Source: JOPF133 sp052144935 (GTDB lineage Bacteria; Acidobacteriota; Terriglobia; Bryobacterales; Bryobacteraceae). Taken from it: a DNA stretch of 21,777 nucleotides. How positions within the stretch are numbered: the stretch's first letter is position 1; the number at the start of each line of letters is the position of its first letter. The stretch spans positions 1-21,777 of the forward strand of contig JBKQPR010000168.1 in NCBI GenBank assembly GCA_052144935.1, given 5' to 3'. The notes under the pieces are model-generated. The model was not told where the DNA came from. It saw nothing but the letters and a program-made list of their open reading frames with translations, and did no database searches. The position numbers and the translations under genes were made by a program. Below are positions 1 through 8,658 of the stretch, piece by piece.

Positions 1-903
1 GGCCGTGCCAGTGGCCATGTCGATGGTGTTGTCGACGGTAAGCAGCTTGCCGGTGGCCAGCTTCTTGCGCAAATCGCGATCCCAGGCCTCCACCAGGAGG
101 GTCTGGCCGGCCCGGTAGCGCTTCATCACTTCGGGCAGAAAATCCTGTGCCAGGTTGAAGATCACGGCGATGGGCTGCAACTGGGTGACGGTGGCGAGGC
201 CGTTGGCGTCGGTGGCGTGCACGATATTGCCGCGGTCCACCAGGCGCAGGCCGATGCGGCCGGTCAGCGGCGAATTGATGCGGCAGTAGACCAACTGCAC
301 CTTGATATTGTCGATCATGCCCTGGTCGGCCTTGATGGCGCCTTCGAACTGGTGCACGGTGGCGACTTGCGTATCGGATTGCTGCCTGGAGATGACACCC
401 TGGGAGGACAGGGTTTCATAACGCTTCTGGTCGAGGCGGGCGTTTTCGAGCTGCGCCTGGTCGCGCAAGAGTTGGCCTTCGGCCTGTTCGAGCTGGGCCT
501 GGAAGGGGCGGGCGTCGATCTCCGCCAGCAGATCCCCCTGTTTCACCAACTGGCCTTCGGTGAAAGCTACGTTGAGCAGCTCGCCATCCACGCGGCTGCG
601 GATGGTCACCGTATTATAGGCCGTCACCGATCCCAGGCCCGTGAAGTAAATGGGCAAATCGCCGTTTTTGGCGGTGGCCACCACGACCGGCACGGCGGGG
701 GCGGCGGGTTTGGCAACCCCGGTGCCCGAGGCATCTGCCTGGCCGGCTCCGTGACTCACCTGCGGATAATACTTATAGGCCGCGAAGGCGACCGCCGCGA
801 GCAGGAGAAACCAGATCCAGCCCCGGCTCTTACGCGGGCGCGGAGAAGGCGCGGAGGCAGGCGCAGGCGGCCTTGGAGGAGCCGCAACCGGAATGGTTCC
901 CAT
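1..903 (-). CDS. RND efflux periplasmic adaptor (HlyD/MdtA-like), 3' end outside window
   Basis: Membrane-fusion protein that would bridge an inner-membrane RND pump to an outer-membrane channel. The 301 visible residues start MGTIPVAAPP. A Pro-rich cytoplasmic stretch leads to one membrane anchor at about residues 29-46 (WIWFLLLAAVAFAAYKYY). The first barrel/lipoyl half lies at about 72-130 and includes SRVDGELLNVAFTEGQLVKQ. A coiled-coil hairpin rich in Gln, Glu and Ala spans about 131-200. The second lipoyl half (INSPLTGRIGLRLVDRGNIV) and the start of the beta-barrel domain follow. The order matches the MdtA/AcrA family. The C-terminal part and the expected permease gene lie beyond the left edge. 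The ATG has no Shine-Dalgarno sequence; a TATACT box sits 7 nt upstream of it. Family assignment is firm; substrate is unknown. Confidence 0.92.
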   Translation of the reverse strand, partial: MGTIPVAAPPRPPAPASAPSPRPRKSRGWIWFLLLAAVAFAAYKYYPQVSHGAGQADASGTGVAKPAAPAVPVVVATAKNGDLPIYFTGLGSVTAYNTVTIRSRVDGELLNVAFTEGQLVKQGDLLAEIDARPFQAQLEQAEGQLLRDQAQLENARLDQKRYETLSSQGVISRQQSDTQVATVHQFEGAIKADQGMIDNIKVQLVYCRINSPLTGRIGLRLVDRGNIVHATDANGLATVTQLQPIAVIFNLAQDFLPEVMKRYRAGQTLLVEAWDRDLRKKLATGKLLTVDNTIDMATGTA

Positions 904-910
904 TTTTTTG

Positions 911-919
911 AGTATAGCA
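911..919 (-). promoter_or_regulatory. Extended -10 box immediately upstream of the RND adaptor
   Basis: On the minus strand TGC-TATACT (919 to 911) matches an extended -10 element (TGn plus five of six bases of TATAAT). Its 3' end is 7 nt from the ATG at 903, so transcription would begin at or next to the start codon. No convincing -35 is visible at 16-18 bp. There is no Shine-Dalgarno sequence between the box and the ATG, which suits a leaderless message. Confidence 0.45.
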
Positions 920-1080
920 TCCGGCATTCCGCGATGGGTAGGCAAACCGGAGTGTAAGTCTTTATGAATCAGCGGCGTGTGGCCCGAAAGGGCTACCTTC
1001 GGCGGGGGAAGCGGGCAGCGGTGGCGCCGGAAGGGGCCGCGGATTGCAAGGCGCCATTTTCCGGGATGGGCGACGGGACC

Positions 1081-1104
1081 GGAGGGCACCCCGGAGGGCA
1101 CCCC
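1081..1104. repeat. 12-bp tandem duplication in the 904-1172 gap
   Basis: GGAGGGCACCCC occurs twice head to tail (1081-1092 and 1093-1104) and is followed by GAAGGGGGCC, which can pair with the second copy in a short hairpin. The rest of the gap between the adaptor gene and the antitoxin remnant shows no coding signal. Confidence 0.5.
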
Positions 1105-1172
1105 GAAGGGGGCCATCGACCAGGGTGGCTGACACTCCGGCATGGCGTGGCGCGGATAGGGCCGGGAGGCGG

Positions 1173-1427
1173 CTATAGAAACAGATTCACCGGCACGCCG
1201 AAGAATTCCGCCAGCTTTTTCGCCTGCGCCTTGCTGATAGATCGCTTTCCAGACAGGATCTCAGATACTCGGCTTTTGGATGCGAGGATAGGCCAAAGGT
1301 TCTTTGGCCTCAGTCCGCGCTGTTCCAACAGGAACGCGACCGATTCGTGCGGCTGGGCCTTCTCAAGCGGGGGTTACGCTGTTGTTTCGTAGTCCCGAAT
1401 CAGATTCGTCAAGAAGTCAAGAAGCGT
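1173..1427 (-). pseudogene. HigA-type antitoxin remnant (XRE-like HTH) with internal stop
   Basis: Reading the minus strand in one frame gives LLDFLTNLIRDYETTA, then TAA at 1376-1374, then 66 residues including VAFLLEQRGL, LWPILASKSRVSEILSGKR and LAEFFGVPVNLFL, ending at TAG (1175-1173). This matches the HigA antitoxin layout: a short helical dimerisation segment ending in a DYE motif, a Pro-containing linker, then a helix-turn-helix with the SRVSEVLSGKR recognition segment. The stop codon falls in the linker. The usual N-terminal residues are missing because the frame runs back into the terminator and end of the TonB receptor gene, with no usable start. No HigB toxin gene is adjacent. Base composition is lower in GC than the flanking genes. 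The 5' limit is approximate. Confidence 0.68.
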
Positions 1428-1450
1428 GGGTTCCAGAGTGTGGAACCCAC
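1411..1450 (-). terminator. Intrinsic terminator-like hairpin after the TonB receptor
   Basis: GTGGGTTCCA (1426-1435) and TGGAACCCAC (1441-1450) form a perfect 10-bp stem with a 5-nt loop. The hairpin starts 36 nt past the receptor stop codon. On the minus strand it is followed by GCTTCTTGACTTCTTGACG, which is T-rich but not a clean T-run, so termination strength is uncertain. Confidence 0.6.
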
Positions 1451-1486
1451 TGCCCTTTTCAGCGCAGATGCTGTTCGCTTCAGTCG

Positions 1487-4400
1487 CTAGAACTTGATGC
1501 GGAACGAAAGTTGCATTTCCGACGGTCCGCCTTCAGTCGAATCCCCGTTGTCGCTGAGACCGGGGGTCATAAATAACGCCGGGTTGGTTTGGGTCATGGT
1601 GCTGGTCGGCTGGTTCCAGTTGAACCACTTGAAGGGGTTGAAGTAATCCAGCCGGATTTGGGCCTTGAATCTTTCCTTGATGGTGAAGTTCTTGTACATC
1701 GACGCGTTGGCGCCGATGATTCGCTGCCCGATCCACTCGTTTCCGGGCAGGTTGCCATTGGTGAACGACGGAGCTACTACCTCGCACAGGTTGCCCCAAG
1801 TGGCCCCATTCGACTCGAGGATCGGGGTGGTACCGCAGTTGGTGACCATGGGGTTCTGCGCCGTCTGTACGAAGCGGTTGTTTCCGAGGTTCTGCCAATC
1901 GGACCGGAGTTGCGGGTCCTTGATGAGGTAGATGCTCCCGCCGGGCAACGGTTCGTAACTGGGATAATCCTGCCGGCCGCCCAACGCGCCGGTTACAGGG
2001 TTGAGGTAGGTGCCGCCCGAGTAGCCGATACTCGAGGGAGTGGGGGCCCAGATGGAGTAGTTCCACGCGAAGCTATAGCCGCCGAACAGCCAGTCCATCG
2101 CACGGCCATGGTTCAGCCAGCGTTTGCCCTTGCCGAATGGCATGTCGTAGGTCATGGAGCTGACAAAGCGATATTTCTGGGTCAGCCCCGTGACCGCCCG
2201 CTGTTCCTGTTGATTCAGGTAAAGATTACCCGGGGAGTTCTGGATTCCCTTCTGGAAGGTGAAGAAGGTCAGGAAGGTGAGGCCATACGAGTACCGTTTT
2301 TGCAGCTTCACGGTTCCCGAATGGTAGATCATGCGGACGCAATTGCATTCATAGTTTACGCCGCCCAGACTCGGATAGGGCTTGTAGGCTTGGGTGCCGT
2401 TGACGCCCGACGTATTGGAGACCCAGGTGTTGCGGTAGGCCCAGTTTTGCGGCTGCGTCAGATCGATCACGTTCCCGTTGGCGTCGATGCCTGTCCCGTA
2501 GGGGCGCGAATCCCAGTTATAGGATCCGGCAAAGCCTATGTTGTGCAGACCGACGTAGCTCAATTCAAGCAGGTAGTTGCTCTTAAGCTGGTGCTGAATA
2601 CTGAGGTTCCAGTTCAGCGTGTACGGGTGGTGGTAGTTGGCGGGATACACGGTGATGGTGGGGCGAGCCGACGGGGTCGAAGCCGAGGTCGGGATTTCCC
2701 CGTTCGCCAACTGCGGCACCGAAACGAACGCCGGTACGCCTTGGTTGATATTGAAAAGCGGCGTGTAGGAATTGGCGGGCTGAGAAACCGATTGGTTATA
2801 GAAGCTGCTGCCGCCGATTTCGGCCTGTTGGGTATACCCGAGGTTCCAATCCAGCGTCATCAGGGCGAAGCCTCCGCGGACCACCGTATTCGGCTCGACA
2901 TTCCAGGCCAGGCCCAAGCGGGGCTGGAAGTTGTCGTTTTGGCGGTTCCAGATAAAGCCCTTGGGCTGCACCCACCCGCCCAGGCACGTATTATTCGGGC
3001 AGGTCAACAGGCCGGCCACGGATCCGGAGGTGTAGTAGTTGCTCGGCGTGGTGATGCTCCCGTTGCTGAGCTGCCCCGGGAACTTGCTGTGCGCCGGAGT
3101 CTCATTCTCGTAACGGACCCCCAAGTTGAGGGTAAGCTTGGGCAGCAGCCGCCAGTCGTCCTGGACATAGAGGCTTTGGTTGGAGTCTACCGGAAGGAGG
3201 CTCGCCCCCTGCTGTGCATAGCTATAACTGGTGACATATCCGAGCATGATATTCGCCAGTTGAATGCCTCCCGTATTGGGGAGTTGGACGCCAGTGGGGC
3301 CAATGCCGGTGGTTCCATCGGTTTGAGCATTGCCACCCTGGCCGAACCCAATGGTCAGCCGCGGGTCGTTGATGTTGTGGCTGACTTCGTTTTCCCACAG
3401 CCATTCATACCCGAACTTGAAGGCATGCTTGCCCTTGACCATGGTGAAGTCCTGGTTGAGCTGGTGGTTGTTGTTCACCGCGACGGTCAGAGTGCCAACC
3501 CCGAGCTGGGTGCTGCCGTTGGTGCCTTCGGACAGCCCGAAGCCGATCGGATTGACATACACGTTGGCAGGGAGGTTGGGAACGGTTTTGGCGATCGCAA
3601 ATGTGTAATCCGTCCCGCTGAGCGATCGCGCGTTGCCGGTCCGGCGGTATTCACCGACCTTGGTCTCGCTGATCAGGTGAGGTGTGATGGTGTAGACAAA
3701 GTTGACTGTGGCAACACTCTGGATGGTATACGCCAACACCTGGTATTGATCGTACGGCTTGTAGGTAATATTGGCGTTATTCTCGGGCTGATGTTGGTTG
3801 CCCCACGTGACACTGCCCATGATCTTCAACTTCTCGGTGAAACTGTGGTCCAGACGGGCCTGGTTGGTAAGGTTAAAGTAACTTCCCGTGCCGGATGACA
3901 CGATGTTTCCGCTGGGTCCGGTAGGTGTAATGCTGCCGACGCCGGCTTGGGGCGCCAGGAATGGATTGTTGGCCGCAATGGTATTCCACATTGTGCTGAA
4001 GCGGCTCTGCGGAATGATATTGCCGGGGAAGGGCGTACGCTGCAGGTTGCCGCCAGCGAAGCTCCCACTGGTGGAGGCCGGATCGTAGATCGTGTTGGAG
4101 AACGCACTGAAGTTGCCGGTCAACTCAGCGGGGGTGGGAGTCGAATAGCTGCTCGCGTTGGACGAGGTGTCCACGTGGTACGACCCGGCAACCTCGAAGA
4201 AGGTCTTGTTCCTGCCGTTGTAAACCTTAGGAATGATCACGGGTCCGCTGATCACGAAATCGGGCATTTGGAACAGGTCTGAAATATTCTGTTGGGGATT
4301 GGTTTGCAACTGGAAGAAACGGCGCTCCACCAGGGGGTTGTTCTTGAAAAGCTCGCCGCCCTCGCCGTGGAACTCGTTGGTGCCGCCCTTCTTCACCACG

Positions 4401-5098
4401 ATGAGGGCGCCGGAGGTGGCGTGGCCGTATTCGGCCGGCATGGCGCTCGACAGGACCTTGACCTCCTCATCGCCGACCGACACGGAATTGATGGTAGTGC
4501 CGCCATCCATGCTGGTGGCCAACATCCCGTCCTCATACTGAGCGGTCTGGTAGCTGTTGGCGCCATTGAAGTTCCAATTCCCCAGTGAGCCGGGCCACGG
4601 GGCGTTGCTGCTCTCGACCTGAGGAGTATAGTACAGGACGCCCTTCTCCCAATGTTGATAGTTGGGCAGTTCGTAGAAATAGTCGCCCTCCATCACCTGG
4701 CCGGTGGACGAAGTCTGGGTCTCCAACAGAGCGATCGAGTTGGTGACCGTAACGGACTCGGTGATGGCGCCTACTTCCAGTTTGATTTCCAGGTCCAGAA
4801 TCTGGCCGATTTGAAGGTTAAAGCCCTCGCGCACCGCCTTTTTGAATCCGGCGGCGGTGACGGCCACCTTATAAGGTCCATCCCGGAGGCCCGGAACACG
4901 GAACAGGCCCTCGGAATTGCTCTGACTGGCGCTGTCCACGTTGGTGTCGGTTTGGGTAACGGTAATCTGTGCGTTTGGCACTAACGCCCCGGTCTGATCC
5001 GTAATTCTGCCGGATATGATGCCAGTGTTGTTCTGAGCGAATGTGGCCATTGTCAGCAGAAGGACAAGGGCTGGCAACGCTGCGATACGATTGCTCAT
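1487..5098 (-). CDS. TonB-dependent receptor, Oar-like, with carboxypeptidase-regulatory-like N-terminal domain
   Basis: Outer-membrane protein of 1203 aa of the type abundant in Acidobacteria, presumably importing a large organic ligand with TonB/ExbBD energy. The start at 5098 is chosen because MSNRIAALPALVLLLTMATFA is a clear signal peptide (predicted cut A21/Q22) and because GAGGAG lies 4 nt upstream of the ATG; the frame stays open upstream to 5422 but that part looks non-coding. Residues about 25-105 form a CnaB/carboxypeptidase-regulatory-like beta-sandwich (GIISGRITDQTGALVPNAQI). A plug-like region follows (GALIVVKKGGTNEFHGEGG near 235-260). The rest is aromatic-rich beta-barrel ending in MQLSFRIKF, with the terminal Phe expected of an outer-membrane insertion signal. 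No obvious TonB box was seen. Substrate unknown. Confidence 0.93.
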   Translation of the reverse strand: MSNRIAALPALVLLLTMATFAQNNTGIISGRITDQTGALVPNAQITVTQTDTNVDSASQSNSEGLFRVPGLRDGPYKVAVTAAGFKKAVREGFNLQIGQILDLEIKLEVGAITESVTVTNSIALLETQTSSTGQVMEGDYFYELPNYQHWEKGVLYYTPQVESSNAPWPGSLGNWNFNGANSYQTAQYEDGMLATSMDGGTTINSVSVGDEEVKVLSSAMPAEYGHATSGALIVVKKGGTNEFHGEGGELFKNNPLVERRFFQLQTNPQQNISDLFQMPDFVISGPVIIPKVYNGRNKTFFEVAGSYHVDTSSNASSYSTPTPAELTGNFSAFSNTIYDPASTSGSFAGGNLQRTPFPGNIIPQSRFSTMWNTIAANNPFLAPQAGVGSITPTGPSGNIVSSGTGSYFNLTNQARLDHSFTEKLKIMGSVTWGNQHQPENNANITYKPYDQYQVLAYTIQSVATVNFVYTITPHLISETKVGEYRRTGNARSLSGTDYTFAIAKTVPNLPANVYVNPIGFGLSEGTNGSTQLGVGTLTVAVNNNHQLNQDFTMVKGKHAFKFGYEWLWENEVSHNINDPRLTIGFGQGGNAQTDGTTGIGPTGVQLPNTGGIQLANIMLGYVTSYSYAQQGASLLPVDSNQSLYVQDDWRLLPKLTLNLGVRYENETPAHSKFPGQLSNGSITTPSNYYTSGSVAGLLTCPNNTCLGGWVQPKGFIWNRQNDNFQPRLGLAWNVEPNTVVRGGFALMTLDWNLGYTQQAEIGGSSFYNQSVSQPANSYTPLFNINQGVPAFVSVPQLANGEIPTSASTPSARPTITVYPANYHHPYTLNWNLSIQHQLKSNYLLELSYVGLHNIGFAGSYNWDSRPYGTGIDANGNVIDLTQPQNWAYRNTWVSNTSGVNGTQAYKPYPSLGGVNYECNCVRMIYHSGTVKLQKRYSYGLTFLTFFTFQKGIQNSPGNLYLNQQEQRAVTGLTQKYRFVSSMTYDMPFGKGKRWLNHGRAMDWLFGGYSFAWNYSIWAPTPSSIGYSGGTYLNPVTGALGGRQDYPSYEPLPGGSIYLIKDPQLRSDWQNLGNNRFVQTAQNPMVTNCGTTPILESNGATWGNLCEVVAPSFTNGNLPGNEWIGQRIIGANASMYKNFTIKERFKAQIRLDYFNPFKWFNWNQPTSTMTQTNPALFMTPGLSDNGDSTEGGPSEMQLSFRIKF

Positions 5099-5675
5099 TT
5101 TTCTCCTCGTGGGGGACATAGCCACCGCGAGAGGATGCGGCCTGGGGCTATTCCTGTGGACATGCTTTCGACCAGCATGGTTACCGGTGGCTCTCCTCGT
5201 TACCCGAGTGTTCCCTCGCCCGGCGGAAGTCTCGACACTCACCAAAAATCCGGTTCTTCGCTTGGCCGTTGCCCCCGAAGCACAACCGCCCGGACACGGC
5301 CAATGAAAGGACGCTGATTGCGCAAAATCCGATGTTAATACCTTAGCCGAGATCGGCAAGCTAGTCCAGACTTTATTTCGACGAACGCCTGGATGATACG
5401 CCGGGGCGACGCCAAGAAACAACGTGATACACCGTTAAATCACCGTGCAAGCGGCCTGCTTGGGCGGCGCTATGCAACTGAAACAGGGAGGCCCAGGCTT
5501 CTGAGCTCACCTGGAGGTTTGGCGGAAACTGGCTGAGATCCGGTCACCGAGTTCAACTCCACTGGGAAGGCCGCATGCTCCCGCCTGCTGGAAAGGTCTT
5601 CGAGGCGCCTATCCGAAGCGCCTCGGAAGGCTCCGCCGGGCCCTATGGATTTGAATAGGGTTTACGGACAGGAAT
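5099..5675. other. 577-bp gap between TonB receptor and TPR protein
   Basis: No coding region is supported here. It should hold the promoter of the receptor gene, since both flanking genes point left and a terminator-like hairpin (5598-5628) follows the upstream one. I found no convincing -35/-10 pair. The reading frame of the receptor is open as far as 5422 but lacks a ribosome site or protein-like composition. Confidence 0.5.
5598..5628 (-). terminator. Stem-loop downstream of the TPR membrane protein
   Basis: CGAGGCGC (5601-5608) pairs with GCGCCTCG (5618-5625) around a 9-nt loop. The stem extends by CTT/AAG on its open side with one bulged base. It lies about 50 bp past the stop of the 683-aa gene. 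There is no T-run, so it may be a weak or Rho-assisted terminator or an mRNA-end stabiliser. Confidence 0.4.
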
Positions 5676-7727
5676 CTATGGAACTTGGTGCCGGCCGTTT
5701 TGAAACGCCAGCAATGACGCCATCAGTTCTCGCGCCGGTCCGTCGTTGGGGCTCATGCGCAGAAGATCCTGGCACTCGACGATGGCCTCCGGCAAGCGGC
5801 CGGGGATCTGCGCCAACGCGTACGCCAGTTCGTAGCGCGCGTCCATGGCATCGGGCTTGATCCGTAGCGCTGTTCGATATTCCGCGATGGCCTCCTCCAG
5901 CCGGCCCATGGTTTGGAAAGTGTTTCCCAGATGGAAGTGCGCCAGCTCGGAATCGGGCTTGATCCGCAGGGCCGCCCGGTACTCCGCAATTGCGTCGGCC
6001 TGTCGGCCGGGCATCTGGGCGTAGGCAATCCCCAGGTTGAGGTGCGGCTCCCAATAATCGGGCGCCGTCCGCTGCGTTTTCCGATACTCCGCGATCGCCT
6101 TCTGATACTCCGCGATGGCATCCTGCCGGTGGCCGGGCATCGACATCCAGGCAAGTCCCAGGTTGAGGTGCGCCGCCTGGAAGTGGGGGTCGTTCCGCAA
6201 GGCCGTTTGATACTCCACGATCGCGTCCGGCAGACGGCCGGGCATCGACGCCAGAGCAAGTCCCAGATTGTCATGAAAGTCGGGGCTATCGGGTTCGAGT
6301 CGCACCGCCGCCTCGAATTCGGTCGTCGCTTCCGGTATCCGTCCGGTGGACATGAGCATCACTCCCAGATTGTTGTGCACCAGCGCGCTGCCGGGATTGC
6401 GCGCCAGAGTTTCCCGGAAGAGGGTTTCGTAGTCGCGATAGATGCCGGTTTGCCGCCAGGTCAGCAGCCCCAGTGTTGTCAGTAACAGAACGGGAACAAC
6501 GATGGCGCCTGGAATAACTGTGCGGTTGCCGGCGATTTCCCTGGTTGTCTCCCAACGGCCTGGCGAAATCCGCCCCGCCAAAACCGTGAGCCAGGAAGCG
6601 GCCGGAACGATGATACCCAGGGCGGCCAGGTACTGGAAGTGATCGGCAACGTAGGAGTAACGAAAAGGGTACACATTCAGGAAACCGAGCACGGGAAACA
6701 GCGTGCCGGCGAAAATCAGAAAGCCGGCCAGCGGCCCGCGGTTTCTCCGCGCCAGCACAACCAAAGCCGCGGCCACCGCCGCCGTTCCCAGCGGGAAGAG
6801 GTATTGCCACCATTGGCCGGGATCGATCGTCCAGCGGGGATAGATAAACATCAGGTTCGACGGCCAGAGCAGCTTGCCGGCGTAGAACCATGGCACGCGG
6901 CCGGCCAGCAGGTGACGCTCCAGCAGTGTGAGCGCGTAGTGCGTTCCCTGCGCGCCGATCAAGCGTGGGTTCTGCTCTACCCACGCCGTGAAAAGCCCCG
7001 CCGAGGCGCCCACCGCGAACCAGGGAACCAGCGGCAGCACGTCGCGCTTCCCCCCGATCCGGCCGCGCTGCCACCAGAAGACCACCAGCAGCGCGGCCGG
7101 CAGCGTGGCGGTCACAGTCTTGCTCATCAGGGCCAGAACAAACAGTCCCAGTGCCATGAAGTATGTGGACTTGCGGCGCGTCCGGTCGAAGTGCAAATAG
7201 GTGAGGGCGGCTGCCAGATAGAAGACCCCCGAGAGAGTGCTCTTCTGCTCCGAGATCCAGGCCACCGCCTCCACGCATACCGGGTGCAGGGCAAAAACCA
7301 AGCCCGCCAGCCACCCGCCCGCGATCGATAGGCGCCTGGCGATCATCACCACCAGACAAGCCGATAGGGCGTGCAGGGCGATATTGGCCAGATGATAACC
7401 CAACACGGCGTCACCCCAGACGCGGTGCTCCAGCCAGAAGGCCGTGTGCAGCAACGGATAGTATTGCTGAGTCGCGCCCAGGTCGAACCAGATGCGCCAC
7501 AGACCGTGCAGGGACTGGAGGTCCGGCCCGGTCACATGGCTGCTATCGTCCCAGAGCAAGCCTCCATGGAGTGCCGGCAGGTAAGCCACCATGGTGGCGC
7601 ACAGCATCAACGCCCACGTTCCGGCGGCGCCCCGCGGGCCGATCGTCCCGGAGTCCACCTTCCGGAGTGGAACTTTGTCCGGTTGCCCAAGCCTGGTTGG
7701 CTGGCGTCTGCCCCGACTCACACCCAT
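5676..7727 (-). CDS. TMTC/GT-C-like integral membrane protein with C-terminal TPR repeats
   Basis: 683 aa. A basic N-terminal tail (1-37) precedes about ten hydrophobic segments to roughly residue 430. The first extracytoplasmic loop carries LLWDDSSHV (Asp60, Asp61). This is followed by YYPLLHTAFWLEHRVWG, HLANIALHALSACL, ALHPVCVEAVAWISEQKSTLS and FRYSYVADHFQYLAALG, the conserved blocks of bacterial TMTC-like proteins related to GT-C glycosyltransferases. Residues about 444-683 hold six TPR units and a partial seventh. Several units are 35-residue variants containing SMPGR or QMPGR before DAIAEY. By family analogy it could transfer a lipid-linked sugar to proteins, but acceptor and activity are unproven. 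The ATG lacks its own good ribosome site; a tiny ORF with GAGGGG upstream overlaps it. A start at Met41 would remove the basic tail. Confidence 0.85.
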   Translation of the reverse strand: MGVSRGRRQPTRLGQPDKVPLRKVDSGTIGPRGAAGTWALMLCATMVAYLPALHGGLLWDDSSHVTGPDLQSLHGLWRIWFDLGATQQYYPLLHTAFWLEHRVWGDAVLGYHLANIALHALSACLVVMIARRLSIAGGWLAGLVFALHPVCVEAVAWISEQKSTLSGVFYLAAALTYLHFDRTRRKSTYFMALGLFVLALMSKTVTATLPAALLVVFWWQRGRIGGKRDVLPLVPWFAVGASAGLFTAWVEQNPRLIGAQGTHYALTLLERHLLAGRVPWFYAGKLLWPSNLMFIYPRWTIDPGQWWQYLFPLGTAAVAAALVVLARRNRGPLAGFLIFAGTLFPVLGFLNVYPFRYSYVADHFQYLAALGIIVPAASWLTVLAGRISPGRWETTREIAGNRTVIPGAIVVPVLLLTTLGLLTWRQTGIYRDYETLFRETLARNPGSALVHNNLGVMLMSTGRIPEATTEFEAAVRLEPDSPDFHDNLGLALASMPGRLPDAIVEYQTALRNDPHFQAAHLNLGLAWMSMPGHRQDAIAEYQKAIAEYRKTQRTAPDYWEPHLNLGIAYAQMPGRQADAIAEYRAALRIKPDSELAHFHLGNTFQTMGRLEEAIAEYRTALRIKPDAMDARYELAYALAQIPGRLPEAIVECQDLLRMSPNDGPARELMASLLAFQNGRHQVP

Positions 7728-7747
7728 GGAATCAACACCCGTCCCAT
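7718..7747 (-). other. Possible 9-codon leader ORF overlapping the TPR gene start
   Basis: ATG at 7747-7745 is preceded by GAGGGGAAG and encodes MGRVLIPWV with TGA at 7720-7718. It overlaps the start codon (7727-7725) of the membrane protein in another frame. Ribosomes ending here could restart on the main gene. Only position and the ribosome-site match support it. Confidence 0.2.
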
Positions 7748-7868
7748 CTTCCCCTCATCCAGAATACGTCACTGTAATTCCGGATCGGACGGATCCGCCG
7801 AACCTTCCACGGCCCCGCCAGACAACGTGGTCGCGGCACGGGACGTCCCCGCCGGGTGGCGGCCACAT

Positions 7869-8001
7869 GCTGGCGCCCGCTTCCAGATTCTCAAAAACCG
7901 TCGCAACGGGAATCCGCGTATCGCGAAACACCCATGCGCCGCTGCGCCTTCCCGGCACGCTCTCCACGGCGGGGGCATCGCGACCAATTGAGACTTGCCA
8001 T
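7869..8001 (-). pseudogene. DUF433-family (antitoxin-like) gene remnant, frameshifted and truncated
   Basis: From ATG 8001 (GGGAGAG upstream) the frame reads MASLNWSRCP. At a run of five C the similarity moves to the next frame and continues AVESVPGRRSGAWVFRDTR then IPVATVFENLEAGAS. Removing one C would join these into the start of a DUF433 protein, whose hallmark is a G-x-R/K-GTRIPV-x-x-[VL]-F/L-E core. After GAS the DUF433 pattern stops, and the following codons (MWPPPGGD) do not resemble the family, so the 3' part is missing or scrambled. DUF433 proteins are small and often sit beside a DUF5615 PIN-like toxin; none is present here. Confidence 0.6.
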
Positions 8002-8658
8002 ATACGACTCTCTCCCTTGGCTTTACCTCTCTCGATTTCAGGGTTCCGAGTCTGGCTGCTGGCCCGCCCATCCCGGCTTTGCGAGGTGGACTCCGTGCCC
8101 TCCGCGGCGCCGCCGCCGTGCCAGTCACCAAGTTCGAGAATTTCTCTCCGAGCCGGCTCAATGAGTTACAGACGTTCCTATCCGCAACCCCCAAATCCGT
8201 CTGCTACTCTGTAATCGAAAAAGTGCTGCTCGTTCGCCGAGAGGCAGCCCGTTTCGATATTACGTGCCGGCGCCCGCTTTCATAGACTGGCCAGGGGCTT
8301 TAAAGCCGGAACCACACGTATTCAACGTTCGTATTGCGGCAGTTGCCTACGCGTGGGCGGCTGCGGTGAGAGGCGGTCACAGTGGCACACTCCTCTTCGG
8401 GGGAGTGCCCTCCTGGGGAGTCAGCTCCTCTTCAGCGGAGGGCGGGAACCGGTTCCTAATGTCCCGGCGTCGACAGCGCCGGCTAGCGAAGAGAGATCGA
8501 AGAGAAGATCAACAAGACAGCGAAAACAGACGGTCCGAACGGCCGCCACCCGGCAGCGCCGCTCCGAAAACACAAGATCCCCGTTCAAAAGCGTCAACAC
8601 TCCCAAACCCCGGCTCGACCCCCTCGCGAAAGCTCCACGTGCCGCGCCGCCGCAATCC
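8002..8658. other. 657-bp gap without a supported gene
   Basis: I see no convincing gene on either strand. The region contains short GC-rich hairpins, including CACTCC/GGAGTG at 8388-8407 and CCGGCG/CGCCGG at 8464-8482. The latter is about 180 bp downstream of the M14 stop and lacks a T-run. A basic 71-codon plus-strand frame (8459-8674) starting MSRRRQRRLAKRDR is open but has poor codon bias and overlaps the end of the M14 gene. Confidence 0.45.

Noticed and set aside
217..957. 246-codon plus-strand frame at the left edge
   Set aside because: Antisense to the RND adaptor, which is clearly recognisable on the minus strand through the window edge.
1589..3898. 769-codon plus-strand frame opposite the TonB receptor
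   Set aside because: Antisense shadow; its composition is Val/Gly/Arg-rich without domains, whereas the minus strand encodes a clear receptor.
5099..5422. N-terminal extension of the TonB receptor
   Set aside because: No ribosome site or protein-like composition; the signal peptide and GAGGAG fix the start at 5098.
8388..8407. CACTCC/GGAGTG hairpin as a terminator
   Set aside because: Short stem, no T-run, and over 250 bp from the nearest gene end.
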